Shown here: in pieces, positions 34,371 through 43,378 of the stretch | Layout of the letters: each line of letters begins with the position of its first letter | Position numbering within the stretch: position 1 is the first letter of the stretch | Assembly (NCBI RefSeq): GCF_010078235.1 | Contig: NZ_JAABOS010000005.1 | Location: forward strand, 1 to 64,000 | Reading direction: 5' to 3' | Length of the DNA stretch: 64,000 nucleotides | DNA from: Cognatundibacterium crateris | GTDB lineage: Bacteria; Pseudomonadota; Gammaproteobacteria; Burkholderiales; Burkholderiaceae_D | Made by a program: the position numbers and the translations under genes | The notes under the pieces: model-generated | Databases searched by the model: none | Seen by the model: the letters and a program-made list of their open reading frames with translations, nothing else | What the model was told of the DNA's origin: nothing

Positions 34371-37286
34371 ATGCACTCTTCAACCGAAACATCCACGCTG
34401 ACTCATTCTGATATCCCTGGTCTGCTGAATCCTGTTAGCGGATCTGCTGCGTCCAGTGGACAATTCAGTCAATACATGGTGATCCGTCGTAATGGCGCAG
34501 TCGTTGGTTTTGAACCATCGAAAATTGCGATTGCGATGACTAAGGCCTTCCTCGCAGTGAATGGCGGTCAGGGTGCGGCTTCGGCACGGGTACGTGAACT
34601 GGTTGAGCAATTGACAGCCACAGTGGTGGCTGCGCTGATGCGCAGACAACCTGCCGGTGGCACATTTCATATTGAAGACATCCAGGATCAGGTCGAACTC
34701 GCATTGATGCGTTCGGGTGAGCACGATGTAGCACGTGCTTATGTGTTGTATCGCGCCAAACACCAGGAAGAGCGCCGTCTGGCGCAGGAAGCACAGCGCG
34801 CATCCCAGGCCAGTCTGCCACAGATCCATGTTGTGGTCGATGGCGCAAAAGTTGTGCTCGACGTAGAAAAAGTACGTGCCATGATCGCGGCTGCCTGTAT
34901 CGGCCTGGATAAACTGGCAGACGCAGAAGCGATCCTGACTGAAACCCTGAAAAATCTGTATGACGGCGTACCTGTCGAAGAACTGCACAAATCCGCAATT
35001 CTGGCGGCACGTGCCCTGATGGAAAAAGAGCCGGCTTACAGTCAGGTGACTTCCCGCCTGTTGCTGCATACAGTACGTAAAGAAGTGTTTGGCAAAGAAG
35101 TCGCACAGAATGATGCGGCTGCTGAATACATTACTTACTTCCCTGAATTTATCCGCAAAGGTATCGCTGCTGATCTGCTCGATACCCGTCTGGCAGAATT
35201 TGATCTGGCTACGCTGGCTAAGGCCCTGGTGGCTGATCGCGATCTGCAATTCAGCTATATCGGTTTGCAAACTCTGTATGACCGTTATTTCCTGCACATC
35301 CGCGGTACCCGTATCGAAATGCCTCAGGCTTTCTATATGCGTGTGGCGATGGGGCTGGCGCTGGAAGAAAAAGACCGTACTGCACGTGCGATTGAGTTTT
35401 ACCATTTGCTGTCCAGCTTTGACTTCATGAGCTCGACACCGACGCTGTTTAACTCCGGCACACAACGTTCGCAATTGTCGTCCTGCTATCTGACTACCGT
35501 GGCTGATGATCTGGCTGGTATTTATGATGCGCTCAAAGAAAATGCTTTGCTGGCGAAATATGCAGGTGGTCTGGGTAATGACTGGACACCGGTGCGTTCA
35601 CTCGGCGCGCATATCAAAGGCACGAATGGTAAGTCTCAGGGCGTGGTGCCTTTCCTGAAAGTGGTCAACGATACCGCGGTTGCAGTCAATCAGGGTGGTA
35701 AGCGTAAAGGCGCAGTCTGCGCCTACCTCGAAACCTGGCACATGGATATCGAGGAATTCCTCGACCTGCGTAAGAACACCGGCGATGACCGTCGCCGTAC
35801 GCATGACATGAACACGGCTAACTGGATTCCGGATATGTTCATGAAACGTGTGATGGAAAAGGGCGACTGGACGCTGTTCTCCCCATCTGACGTACCGGAT
35901 CTGCACGATAAATTCGGTAAAGCATTTGAAAGCGCCTATCTCGCTTACGAAGCCAAAGCCGCCAGCGGTGAGATCGAACTGTCGAAAAAAATCCCGGCAC
36001 TCGACCTGTGGCGCAAGATGCTGTCCATGTTGTTTGAAACCGGACATCCATGGATCACATTCAAAGACCCTTGCAATATCCGCAGCCCGCAGCAGCACGT
36101 CGGTGTGGTGCACTCGTCGAATCTGTGTACCGAGATCACGCTGAACACGAACGAAAGCGAAATCGCCGTATGTAATCTGGGCTCAGTCAATTTGCCGGCA
36201 CACATGAAGGATGGCAAGCTCGATCACGTCAAACTGCAAAAAACCATCCGCACTGCGATGCGTATGCTGGATAACGTGATTGATATTAACTACTATGCAG
36301 TACAGAAGGCACGCGAATCCAATCTGCGTCACCGTCCGGTCGGCATGGGTATCATGGGCTTCCAGGATTGCCTGCACATCATGCGTGTGCCATATGCATC
36401 CAACGAAGCGGTACAGTTTGCTGACACCTCGATGGAAGCCGTTTGCTATTACGCTTACCTGGCATCGACTGAACTGGCCGAAGAGCGCGGCACTTACAGC
36501 TCTTACAAAGGTTCGCTGTGGGATCGCGGCATCCTGCCACAAGACTCGCTCAAGCTCTTGATGGAAGAGCGTGGCGGCTATCTGGAAGCAGATTTCAGCG
36601 AATCGATGGACTGGACAGTGGTACGTGAGCGTATCAAACAACACGGTATGCGTAACTCGAACTGCGTGGCGATCGCACCGACTGCAACCATCTCGAACAT
36701 TATCGGTGTCTCGGCCTGTATCGAACCGACCTACCAGAACCTGTACGTGAAATCTAACCTGTCCGGTGAATTCACTGAGATCAATGAATACCTGGTACGT
36801 GATCTGAAACAGCGCGGCTTGTGGGATGAAGTCATGATCGCCGATCTGAAATACTTCGACGGCAGCCTGGCTCGCATAGACCGCATCCCTCAGGATCTGC
36901 GCGAATTGTATGCGACTGCATTTGAAGTCAGCCCATCCTGGCTGGTAGAAGCAGCGTCACGCCGTCAGAAATGGATAGACCAGGCACAATCCCTGAATAT
37001 CTATATGGCAGGTGCTTCCGGTAAAAAGCTGGATGAGACCTACAAACTGGCCTGGTTGCGCGGTCTGAAAACGACTTACTACCTGCGTACTATCGGTGCA
37101 ACGCATACAGAAAAATCCACCACGAAAACCGGTGCCTTGAATGCGGTTGCAGTTGATGGCGGCAGTGGTTCTTTCAGTGCTGCACCGGTCGCGACAGCAC
37201 CGGCAGTTGCGCCGGAAGCAGACGGTGCAGCCTGCTATCTGCGTCCGGGTGACGCTGGTTTCGAAGAATGTGAAGCTTGCCAGTAA
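34371..37286 (+). CDS. nrdA: Ribonucleotide reductase class Ia, alpha subunit
   Basis: Reduces ribonucleoside diphosphates to deoxy forms. At 971 residues it is longer than E. coli NrdA (about 760) because it carries two N-terminal ATP-cone domains (about residues 35-145 and 155-250). ATP cones are the dATP-inhibition sites. Active-site cysteines are visible: C372 in QLSSCY, C586 in NLCTE, and the C-terminal redox pair C967/C970 in CEACQ. GGAGG precedes the ATG by 5-7 bases. It is followed by nrdB and regulated by the tandem NrdR boxes upstream. Confidence 0.97.
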   Translation: MHSSTETSTLTHSDIPGLLNPVSGSAASSGQFSQYMVIRRNGAVVGFEPSKIAIAMTKAFLAVNGGQGAASARVRELVEQLTATVVAALMRRQPAGGTFHIEDIQDQVELALMRSGEHDVARAYVLYRAKHQEERRLAQEAQRASQASLPQIHVVVDGAKVVLDVEKVRAMIAAACIGLDKLADAEAILTETLKNLYDGVPVEELHKSAILAARALMEKEPAYSQVTSRLLLHTVRKEVFGKEVAQNDAAAEYITYFPEFIRKGIAADLLDTRLAEFDLATLAKALVADRDLQFSYIGLQTLYDRYFLHIRGTRIEMPQAFYMRVAMGLALEEKDRTARAIEFYHLLSSFDFMSSTPTLFNSGTQRSQLSSCYLTTVADDLAGIYDALKENALLAKYAGGLGNDWTPVRSLGAHIKGTNGKSQGVVPFLKVVNDTAVAVNQGGKRKGAVCAYLETWHMDIEEFLDLRKNTGDDRRRTHDMNTANWIPDMFMKRVMEKGDWTLFSPSDVPDLHDKFGKAFESAYLAYEAKAASGEIELSKKIPALDLWRKMLSMLFETGHPWITFKDPCNIRSPQQHVGVVHSSNLCTEITLNTNESEIAVCNLGSVNLPAHMKDGKLDHVKLQKTIRTAMRMLDNVIDINYYAVQKARESNLRHRPVGMGIMGFQDCLHIMRVPYASNEAVQFADTSMEAVCYYAYLASTELAEERGTYSSYKGSLWDRGILPQDSLKLLMEERGGYLEADFSESMDWTVVRERIKQHGMRNSNCVAIAPTATISNIIGVSACIEPTYQNLYVKSNLSGEFTEINEYLVRDLKQRGLWDEVMIADLKYFDGSLARIDRIPQDLRELYATAFEVSPSWLVEAASRRQKWIDQAQSLNIYMAGASGKKLDETYKLAWLRGLKTTYYLRTIGATHTEKSTTKTGALNAVAVDGGSGSFSAAPVATAPAVAPEADGAACYLRPGDAGFEECEACQ

Positions 37287-37416
37287 GCACTGGCGCTTGA
37301 TTGTATCAACCGGTGACAGTCAGCTGACTGTCACCCCTGTGTACTGATAGCGGATGCAAAACAGAGTTTAAGTCTCTGCATAGTTATCAGTACTCATCAA
37401 TGTAAGGAATAGTGAA

Positions 37417-38583
37417 ATGTTATCTTGGGATGATGAGGCCACCCCGGCCGCACCGGCACCGAAAGCTGCTGCTGCCCCTGAACAGCCAACACGTTTGCAA
37501 ACGCAGGAAGTTGCGCTGAATCCGGCGCTGGTCAGCAAACCGGCTGCCGCTACAGATGAAACTGCACGTCGTGTGAACGCTGCAGACAAGCGCATTATCA
37601 ATGGTCAGACTGATGTGAATCAGCTGGTGCCATTCAAGTACAAATGGGCCTGGGACAAATATCTGGCTGGTTGCGCGAATCACTGGATGCCGCAGGAAAT
37701 TAATATGCAGCGCGATATCGAGCTGTGGAAAAGCCCGAATGGCTTATCCGAAGACGAGCGTCGTCTGGTGAAGCGTAATCTGGGCTTTTTCGTGACCGCT
37801 GATTCGCTGGCTGCCAACAATATTGTGCTCGGTACTTACCGCCACATTACTGCGCCGGAATGCCGCCAGTATCTGCTGCGTCAGGCATTCGAAGAAGCGA
37901 TTCACACACATGCGTATCAATACATCGTTGAATCGCTGGGTCTGGACGAAGGCGAAATTTTTAATGCCTACAATGAAGTAGAATCGATACGCGATAAAGA
38001 TCAGTTCCTGATTCCTTTCATCGACGTGCTGACCAATCCTGAATTCAAAACCGGTACTACAGAAGCGGATCAGACTTTGCTGCGTTCGCTGATCGTGTTC
38101 GCGTGTCTGATGGAAGGTCTGTTTTTCTACGTGGGCTTCACACAAATTCTGGCTTTAGGTCGTCAGAATAAAATGATGGGTGCAGCAGAACAGTATCAAT
38201 ACATTTTGCGTGATGAATCGATGCACTGTAATTTCGGGATCGATCTGATCAATACGATTAAGATGGAAAATCCACATTTGTGGACACCTGAATTCAGAGA
38301 TGAAATTAAATCGTTGTTTTTGCGCGCGGTGGAGTTGGAATATCGCTACGCAGAGGATACAATGCCGCGTGGAGTGCTTGGATTAAATGCGCCTATGTTT
38401 AAAGGATATTTGCGCTTCATCGCAAATCGCAGAGCACAACAAATTGGTCTCGAAACTTTGTTCCCTCAGGAAGAAAATCCTTTCCCTTGGATGAGCGAAA
38501 TGATAGACCTGAAAAAAGAGCGCAACTTTTTTGAGACGCGTGTAATTGAGTATCAGACCGGTGGAGCCCTCAGTTGGGAATAA
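37417..38583 (+). CDS. nrdB: Ribonucleotide reductase class Ia, beta subunit
   Basis: A 388-residue radical-generating subunit. The metal/radical motif E160-x-x-H163-x-x-x-Y167 (EAIHTHAY) is intact, so a tyrosyl radical on a di-iron centre is expected, as in E. coli. The other carboxylate ligands lie in the helical core (ADSLAANN and DESMHCNFG). An Ala/Pro-rich extension of about 50 residues precedes the conserved core. The final residues (TGGALSWE) are the usual tail that docks onto NrdA. It is 130 bases downstream of nrdA with AAGGAA before the ATG. Confidence 0.97.
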   Translation: MLSWDDEATPAAPAPKAAAAPEQPTRLQTQEVALNPALVSKPAAATDETARRVNAADKRIINGQTDVNQLVPFKYKWAWDKYLAGCANHWMPQEINMQRDIELWKSPNGLSEDERRLVKRNLGFFVTADSLAANNIVLGTYRHITAPECRQYLLRQAFEEAIHTHAYQYIVESLGLDEGEIFNAYNEVESIRDKDQFLIPFIDVLTNPEFKTGTTEADQTLLRSLIVFACLMEGLFFYVGFTQILALGRQNKMMGAAEQYQYILRDESMHCNFGIDLINTIKMENPHLWTPEFRDEIKSLFLRAVELEYRYAEDTMPRGVLGLNAPMFKGYLRFIANRRAQQIGLETLFPQEENPFPWMSEMIDLKKERNFFETRVIEYQTGGALSWE

Positions 38584-38774
38584 ACGCTTAATCAGCACCA
38601 CGGGATTCCTGCCAGGGAGTACTCAAGGCTAACGCGAGATGTAAAACTCGAGAGGCCTCACCAAACCGAATGAACAGTCACAGACTACAAAGATTTGTAC
38701 TGTCAGTGCCGCACTACCTGAGAAATTCAGGTATGGCGGCTTTTGGTCGTTCGTTTCGGAAGTCAGACATACCG

Positions 38775-38804
38775 ACGCCGGCGTAGAACGCGGGCGTTTT
38801 TTTT
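38775..38804 (+). terminator. Probable terminator downstream of nrdB
   Basis: ACGCC-G-GCG and CGC-G-GGCGT pair around a TAGAA loop with one G-G mismatch, followed by a run of eight T (38797-38804). It lies 190 bases after the nrdB stop. Confidence 0.6.
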
Positions 38805-38930
38805 GGTTTGATGTATTCTGCAGGAATAGATAAACCGATATGGCTGAAGTGCTGCATCGAGAGGGGATGCAGCAGTTCAGCCGGTGCCGAATTCATTAGC
38901 GCAACCAGCAGACTGTTTGCGCCGATGAAT

Positions 38931-38978
38931 AATCCGCTTGAAAGGATAGAGCGGATTTAACTTTTATCCGATTTTTTT
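38931..38978 (+). promoter_or_regulatory. Possible attenuator: two competing hairpins before the histone-like gene
   Basis: AATCCGC (38931-38937) can pair with GCGGATT (38951-38957). The same CGGAT (38952-38956) can instead pair with ATCCG (38966-38970), which is followed by ATTTTTTT. The two folds exclude each other, as in an attenuator. The second stem is only five pairs, so this is tentative. Confidence 0.35.
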
Positions 38979-39003
38979 CCATCTCAATTGAAGGAGAAAC
39001 AAA

Positions 39004-40251
39004 ATGGCAACAGCACCACAAGATCAGCCAGGTTCGCCAGAACCAGCTGGTAAAAAAGCACCGGCAAAAAAAGCGACAGCGAAAAAAGCAGCAGCGAAAC
39101 CAGCAGCTAAGCCAGCAGCCAAAGCGACTAAAGCAGTAGCGAAGCCAGCAGCCAAAGCGACTAAAGCAGTAGCGAAACCAGCAGCTAAAGCGACCAAGGC
39201 AGCAGCGAAGCCAGCAGCCAAAGCAGCGAAGCCAGCAGCTAAACCAGCAGCCAAAGTAACTAAGGCAGCAGCGAAGCCAGCAGCTAAAGCGACTAAAGCA
39301 GCAGCTAAGCCAGCAGTTAAAGCGAGTAAAGCAGCAGCTAAGCCAGCAGCGAAGCCAGCAGCGAAACCAGCAGCTAAGCCAGCAGCCAAAGCGACTAAAG
39401 CAGTAGCCAAGCCAGCAGCTAAAGTAGCGAAAGCGACTAAGGCAGTAGCAAAGCCAGCAGCTAAAGTAGTGAAGGCGACTAAGGCAGCAGCGAAGCCAGC
39501 AGCTAAAGTGACTAAGGCAGCAGCAAAGCCAGCAGCTAAAGTAGCGAAGGCAACTAAAGCAGCAGCGAAGCCAGTAGCGAAAAAAGCAGCCGCTAAACCG
39601 GCAGCTAAGGCGACTAAGGCAGTGGCAAAACCAGCAGCTAAAGTAGCGAAGGCAACTAAAGCAGCAGCGAAGCCAGTAGCGAAAAAAGCAGCCGCTAAAC
39701 CGGCAGCTAAGGCGACTAAGGCAGTGGCAAAACCAGCAGCTAAAGTAGCGAAGGCAACTAAAGCAGCAGCGAAGCCAGTAGCGAAAAAAGCAGCCGCTAA
39801 ACCGGCAGCTAAGGCGACTAAGGCAGTGGCAAAACCAGCAGCTAAAGTAGCGAAGGCAACTAAAGCAGCAGCGAAGCCAGTAGCGAAAAAAGCAGCAGCT
39901 AAACCAGCAGCTAAGGCCGCAACAAAAGCAGTAGCGAAGCCAGCAGCTAAAGCAACAAAGGCAGCAGCCAAGCCAGCAGCTAAAGCAACAAAGGCAGCAG
40001 CCAAGCCAGCGGCTAAAGCAACTAAGGTAGCAGCTAAACCTGCAGCCAAAGTAACTAAAGCGGTAGCGAAGCCAGCAGCTAAGGTAGCGAAGGCGACTAA
40101 AGCAGCAGCCAAGCCAGCAGCTAAAGTAACGAAAGCCGCAGCGAAGCCAGCCGCTAAAAAAACAGCAGCTAAGAAAACAGCTGAAGCGAAAGCAGTTGTG
40201 AATGCCAATGCAGCATGGCCTTTCCCAACCAGCACAAATCGTCCTGCGTAA
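39004..40251 (+). CDS. Histone H1-like Ala/Lys/Pro-repeat DNA-binding protein
   Basis: A 415-residue, strongly basic protein made almost wholly of AKPAAKATKAVAKPAAK-type repeats between a short N-terminus (MATAPQDQPGSPEPAGKK) and a distinct tail (ANAAWPFPTSTNRPA). The composition is that of bacterial H1-like proteins such as Bordetella BpH1 and Pseudomonas AlgP, which bind DNA without sequence specificity. AAGGAG lies 7-8 bases before the ATG. Residues 180-281 are three identical 34-residue units. The long open frames on the opposite strand are by-products of the biased composition. Length probably varies between strains. Confidence 0.9.
   Translation: MATAPQDQPGSPEPAGKKAPAKKATAKKAAAKPAAKPAAKATKAVAKPAAKATKAVAKPAAKATKAAAKPAAKAAKPAAKPAAKVTKAAAKPAAKATKAAAKPAVKASKAAAKPAAKPAAKPAAKPAAKATKAVAKPAAKVAKATKAVAKPAAKVVKATKAAAKPAAKVTKAAAKPAAKVAKATKAAAKPVAKKAAAKPAAKATKAVAKPAAKVAKATKAAAKPVAKKAAAKPAAKATKAVAKPAAKVAKATKAAAKPVAKKAAAKPAAKATKAVAKPAAKVAKATKAAAKPVAKKAAAKPAAKAATKAVAKPAAKATKAAAKPAAKATKAAAKPAAKATKVAAKPAAKVTKAVAKPAAKVAKATKAAAKPAAKVTKAAAKPAAKKTAAKKTAEAKAVVNANAAWPFPTSTNRPA
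39541..39917 (+). repeat. Exact 102-bp tandem repeat, three copies plus a partial fourth
   Basis: Units begin at 39541, 39643, 39745 and 39847. The first three are identical base for base, including third codon positions; the fourth diverges after about 50 bases. The period is 34 codons, so copy-number change keeps the frame. Confidence 0.95.
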
Positions 40252-40291
40252 TTCTGAACTGCTTGGATGCCTGTGAGTCTTCAGGCACAAT

Positions 40292-40327
40292 ACCCACTGC
40301 GTGAACCTTCACCCGGTGGGTTTTTTA
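40292..40327 (+). terminator. Intrinsic terminator after the histone-like gene
   Basis: ACCCAC (40292-40297) faces GTGGGT (40316-40321), with an inner GTGAA/TTCAC stem, followed by six T. Confidence 0.8.
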
Positions 40328-40342
40328 TTTTGAGGACGACTT

Positions 40343-40891
40343 GTGCTGCATGAACTTTTGACTTTTGTCGTGGATACGATCACTGGCTTGTTTGCCAGTT
40401 TCCTGCTGTTGAGATTTTGGATGCAGGTGCTCAGAGTCCGGCCGCCAGCTCAGTTAGCGCAAGCGATATTTCAGTTGACCGATTGGCTGGTACATCCTAT
40501 CCGGCGTCTGGTGCCTGGCTATAAGGGCTATGACTGGGCCAGTCTGATCGCGACCTTCCTGGTTGCCTTGGTCGCGATGCTGGTTGATTTCTGGGTGTTG
40601 GCGCAGTTTCCGGTGCAGGCCATACTGATCATGGCCTTGTTCCGTATGGTGCAATGGATCTTGTATGGACTGATGGCGCTGCTGGTATTGGAAGCTATCT
40701 TTAGCTGGGTGAATCCGAGTGCACCATTTGCACCCTTAATCCGCGCTTTGAATGAGCCGGTATTAAATCCGATTCGCAAAATTCTGCCATCGCTGGGCGG
40801 TCTGGATTTTTCTCCGCTGCTTGCTTTGCTGTTGCTGCAGGTAGTGCACCGGGTGCTCAGTGCATCGCTACCTGCATTACTGATGCTCTGA
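40343..40891 (+). CDS. YggT-family membrane protein
   Basis: A 182-residue protein with two YGGT repeats, each of paired transmembrane segments and an FLLLRFWMQVLR/P-x-R-R-hydrophobic-P region (LVHPIRRLVPG and PVLNPIRKILPSLGG). The start is GTG at 40343 with TGAGGA eight bases upstream. YggT proteins are linked to cell division, osmotic tolerance or membrane-complex assembly; the exact role here is unknown. It lies just after the terminator of the histone-like gene and converges with the LacI-family gene. Confidence 0.9.
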   Translation: MLHELLTFVVDTITGLFASFLLLRFWMQVLRVRPPAQLAQAIFQLTDWLVHPIRRLVPGYKGYDWASLIATFLVALVAMLVDFWVLAQFPVQAILIMALFRMVQWILYGLMALLVLEAIFSWVNPSAPFAPLIRALNEPVLNPIRKILPSLGGLDFSPLLALLLLQVVHRVLSASLPALLML

Positions 40892-40897
40892 GCTGCT

Positions 40898-41905
40898 TCA
40901 GGCTTGTACCAAGGCCGCTGTCGATTGCCGGATGATTAGTGAAGACTTCAGCATTTCGCGGCGCAATGGTGCATCAGGCTCAGCAATACGCTTCACCAGG
41001 GTCTGCGCAGTCAGCTGCCCGATCACATGTTTAGGCTGGGCGATTGTGGTCAGCGGTGGGTTGCTGAATGAAGCCAGTGCAATATCATCGTAACCGATCA
41101 CCGATAAATCTTTTGGTATGCTCACACCCGCTGCATTCGCGGCACAAATGCCACCGATCGCCATCAGATCATTGCTGGCAAAAATGGCAGTCGGTCTGTC
41201 ACTCAGTGCCAGCAACTGCTGAAATGCGTTATACCCACCCTGGCTGGTGAAATCCGCGTGAATCAGATAATCAGGGCGGAATGCGATGCCCGCTTCTTTG
41301 AGTGCCTGCATATAGCCGGTTACGCGGCCACCACTGGGCAGCAGGGTATCCGGGCCAGCCACGCAGGCGATTTTGCGATGACCCAGTGACAGCAGATAGC
41401 GTGTCGCTTCATAGCCACCTTGCACATGATCCGCTTCAATAAAATCCGCCGCTACACCGGTTACTTCGCGGTCGACCAACACTTTGGGAATGCCTTCATC
41501 CGCCAGTAACTGACTCAGGTCCTCATCCGAACCGGAGGACACCAGGATCAGCCCATCTATCCTTTTCTCCATCAATACGCGAATATAGGCCGCTTGTTTT
41601 TTCGGGTCATCGTAGGAATTACACAGGATAATGTTGTAACCCAGCTTGAAAGAAGCATCCTCTATTCCTTGTATCACTTCTGCAAAATAAGGATTAGAGT
41701 TATTCGGTATCATCATTCCCAGCGTGTGGGTGCGATCATTCTTCAGGCTGCGGGCGACGGCGCTCGGGATATAGCGCAACTCCTGAATCACCGCCAAAAC
41801 ACGTTCGCGCGCATCTTCACTCACCACCCGGGTGTTGTTGATGACATGCGAAACGGTAGTGGTGGAAACGCGTGCTTTTTCTGCGACCTGCTTCATTGTT
41901 GCCAT
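40898..41905 (-). CDS. LacI-family transcriptional regulator
   Basis: A 335-residue repressor type. It has an N-terminal helix-turn-helix (MKQVAEKARVSTTTVSHVIN, residues 4-23), the hinge helix near SAVARSLKN, and a periplasmic-binding-like effector domain (residues 62-330). The N-terminal region is close to the PurR/RbsR branch. It is divergent from the CodA-like deaminase gene at 42042, 136 bases away, so that gene is its likely target, by analogy with PurR control of codBA in E. coli. The ligand is unknown. Confidence 0.93.
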   Translation of the reverse strand: MATMKQVAEKARVSTTTVSHVINNTRVVSEDARERVLAVIQELRYIPSAVARSLKNDRTHTLGMMIPNNSNPYFAEVIQGIEDASFKLGYNIILCNSYDDPKKQAAYIRVLMEKRIDGLILVSSGSDEDLSQLLADEGIPKVLVDREVTGVAADFIEADHVQGGYEATRYLLSLGHRKIACVAGPDTLLPSGGRVTGYMQALKEAGIAFRPDYLIHADFTSQGGYNAFQQLLALSDRPTAIFASNDLMAIGGICAANAAGVSIPKDLSVIGYDDIALASFSNPPLTTIAQPKHVIGQLTAQTLVKRIAEPDAPLRREMLKSSLIIRQSTAALVQA

Positions 41906-41987
41906 AAAAATTCCTGCCTTTCTGGGTCGTGATTATGACGCAGCTACGCAACTACGGTTAAACTTTTTGCAAATTCACAGCGCAGAT

Positions 41988-42016
41988 GCAGTATCCGGCT
42001 GGCATGGTGATACTGC
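41988..42016. promoter_or_regulatory. Inverted repeat before the CodA-like gene
   Basis: GCAGTATC (41988-41995) and GATACTGC (42009-42016) are perfect inverted repeats separated by 13 bases, ending 25 bases before the start codon. It could be an RNA hairpin in the leader or an operator. It does not resemble the compact LacI-family palindrome with a central CG. Confidence 0.45.
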
Positions 42017-42041
42017 GCCTGCCTATCAATAAGGACCCAGC

Positions 42042-43316
42042 ATGAATGATCTTATAGTGAGAAACGCTAGTTTAGCGGATGGCCGTCGTCATATCGATAT
42101 CCTGGTCAGGGATGGAAAGATAGTCGCCACTGAGCCCGCGATTGCAGTGACCGGCTTACCTGAGCTGGATGCTGGCGGTGATTTGCTATGTCCGCCTTTT
42201 GTCGATGCGCATTTTCATATGGATGCAGTACTCAGCTATGGGCAACCGCGCGTGAATCAATCCGGTACGCTGTTGGAGGGCATTGCTTTATGGGGTGAGC
42301 TGAAACCGCATCTGACCCAGCAGGCCTTGGTTGACCGGGCGCTGCAATACTGTGACTGGGCAGTTGCCAAAGGCTTGCTGGCGATACGCTCGCATGTGGA
42401 TATCTGCGATCCGCGTTTGCTCGCGGTGGAAGCATTGCTGGAAGTCAGAAAACAGGTGGCACCTTATCTCGATCTGCAACTGGTCGCGTTTCCTCAGGAT
42501 GGCTTACTGCGCAGTGCCGATGCCTGGACTAACTTGCAGCGTGCCATCGCGATGGGTGTCGATGTGGTGGGTGGTATTCCGCATTTTGAACGCACTATGC
42601 AGGACGGCGCTGAATCAATACGTCTTTTGTGTGAATTCGCAGCAGAGCGCGGACTGATGGTCGATATGCATTGTGATGAGTCGGATGATCCTATGTCGCG
42701 TCATATTGAGACCCTGGCTTACCACGCACACCGGCTAGGTATGCAAGGGCGGGTCACAGGTTCGCATCTGACTTCCATGCATTCTATGGATAATTACTAT
42801 GTCAGTAAGCTGTTGCCGCTGATGAAGGAAGCGGGCGTGGCGGCCATCGCTAATCCGCTGATCAATATCACTTTGCAGGGACGTCATGATCACTATCCTA
42901 AGCGACGCGGTATGACGCGGGTGCCAGAAATGCTGGCGCTCGGCATTCCAGTCGCGTTTGGCCACGATTGTGTGATGGACCCCTGGTATAGCATGGGGGC
43001 TGGCGACATGCTGGAGGTGGCGTCTATGGGCTTACATGTGGCGCAGATGACTTCGCAGGCGGCTATGCATCAGTGCTTTGATGCGGTCACGCGCTACCCC
43101 GCACAGATATTAGGCTTGCAGGGCTATGGGCTGGAGCCGGGCTGTCAGGCTGACTTTGTGATTCTGGATGCGCGCGACCCGATTGAGGCTTTGCGTCTGC
43201 GTCCGGTACGGCGTTATGTGGTGCGACGTGGTCGTGTCATCAGTCAGACTGCTGCACCAATTGCGCAGCTGAGTCTGGATGGACGTCCGCAGTCAGTAAA
43301 TTTTCGTTTGGGGTAA
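42042..43316 (+). CDS. Cytosine deaminase-like amidohydrolase (CodA family)
   Basis: A 424-residue zinc/iron amidohydrolase. All metal and catalytic residues of E. coli CodA are present at a constant offset of four: H57 and H59 (DAHFHMD), H210, E213 (HCDE), H242 (SHLTSMH) and D309 (FGHD). The substrate glutamine of AFPQ is Q152. The residue after D309, aspartate in E. coli CodA (D314), is cysteine C310 here; changes at this site alter substrate choice in E. coli. No codB permease follows. Cytosine, isoguanine or another aminopyrimidine/purine may be the substrate. AAGGA precedes the ATG, and the divergent LacI-type regulator probably controls it. Confidence 0.87.
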   Translation: MNDLIVRNASLADGRRHIDILVRDGKIVATEPAIAVTGLPELDAGGDLLCPPFVDAHFHMDAVLSYGQPRVNQSGTLLEGIALWGELKPHLTQQALVDRALQYCDWAVAKGLLAIRSHVDICDPRLLAVEALLEVRKQVAPYLDLQLVAFPQDGLLRSADAWTNLQRAIAMGVDVVGGIPHFERTMQDGAESIRLLCEFAAERGLMVDMHCDESDDPMSRHIETLAYHAHRLGMQGRVTGSHLTSMHSMDNYYVSKLLPLMKEAGVAAIANPLINITLQGRHDHYPKRRGMTRVPEMLALGIPVAFGHDCVMDPWYSMGAGDMLEVASMGLHVAQMTSQAAMHQCFDAVTRYPAQILGLQGYGLEPGCQADFVILDARDPIEALRLRPVRRYVVRRGRVISQTAAPIAQLSLDGRPQSVNFRLG

Positions 43317-43378
43317 TGTCTGATGCGAGGCAGAACGGTCAGCCCTGAGGGCCGACCATGCTGCATGCTTGCTGTTGA

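Larger units (their letters stand above)
38584..39003. other. Intergenic region between nrdB and the histone-like gene
   Basis: 420 bases without a supported gene. It contains a terminator at 38775-38804 and competing hairpins at 38931-38978 just before the next gene. Confidence 0.55.

Noticed and set aside
39100-40200. Regular short repeats resembling a CRISPR array or a minisatellite
   Set aside because: The repeats are contiguous, in frame and coding, with no unique spacers of constant size and no cas genes nearby.
38896-40290. Long minus-strand open frames (464 and 403 residues) over the H1-like gene
   Set aside because: Their Cys/Trp/Phe-rich and Ala/Leu/Val-rich repeats are the mirror of the AKP codon repeats. 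The plus-strand frame has a proper ribosome site, start and a family-like composition.
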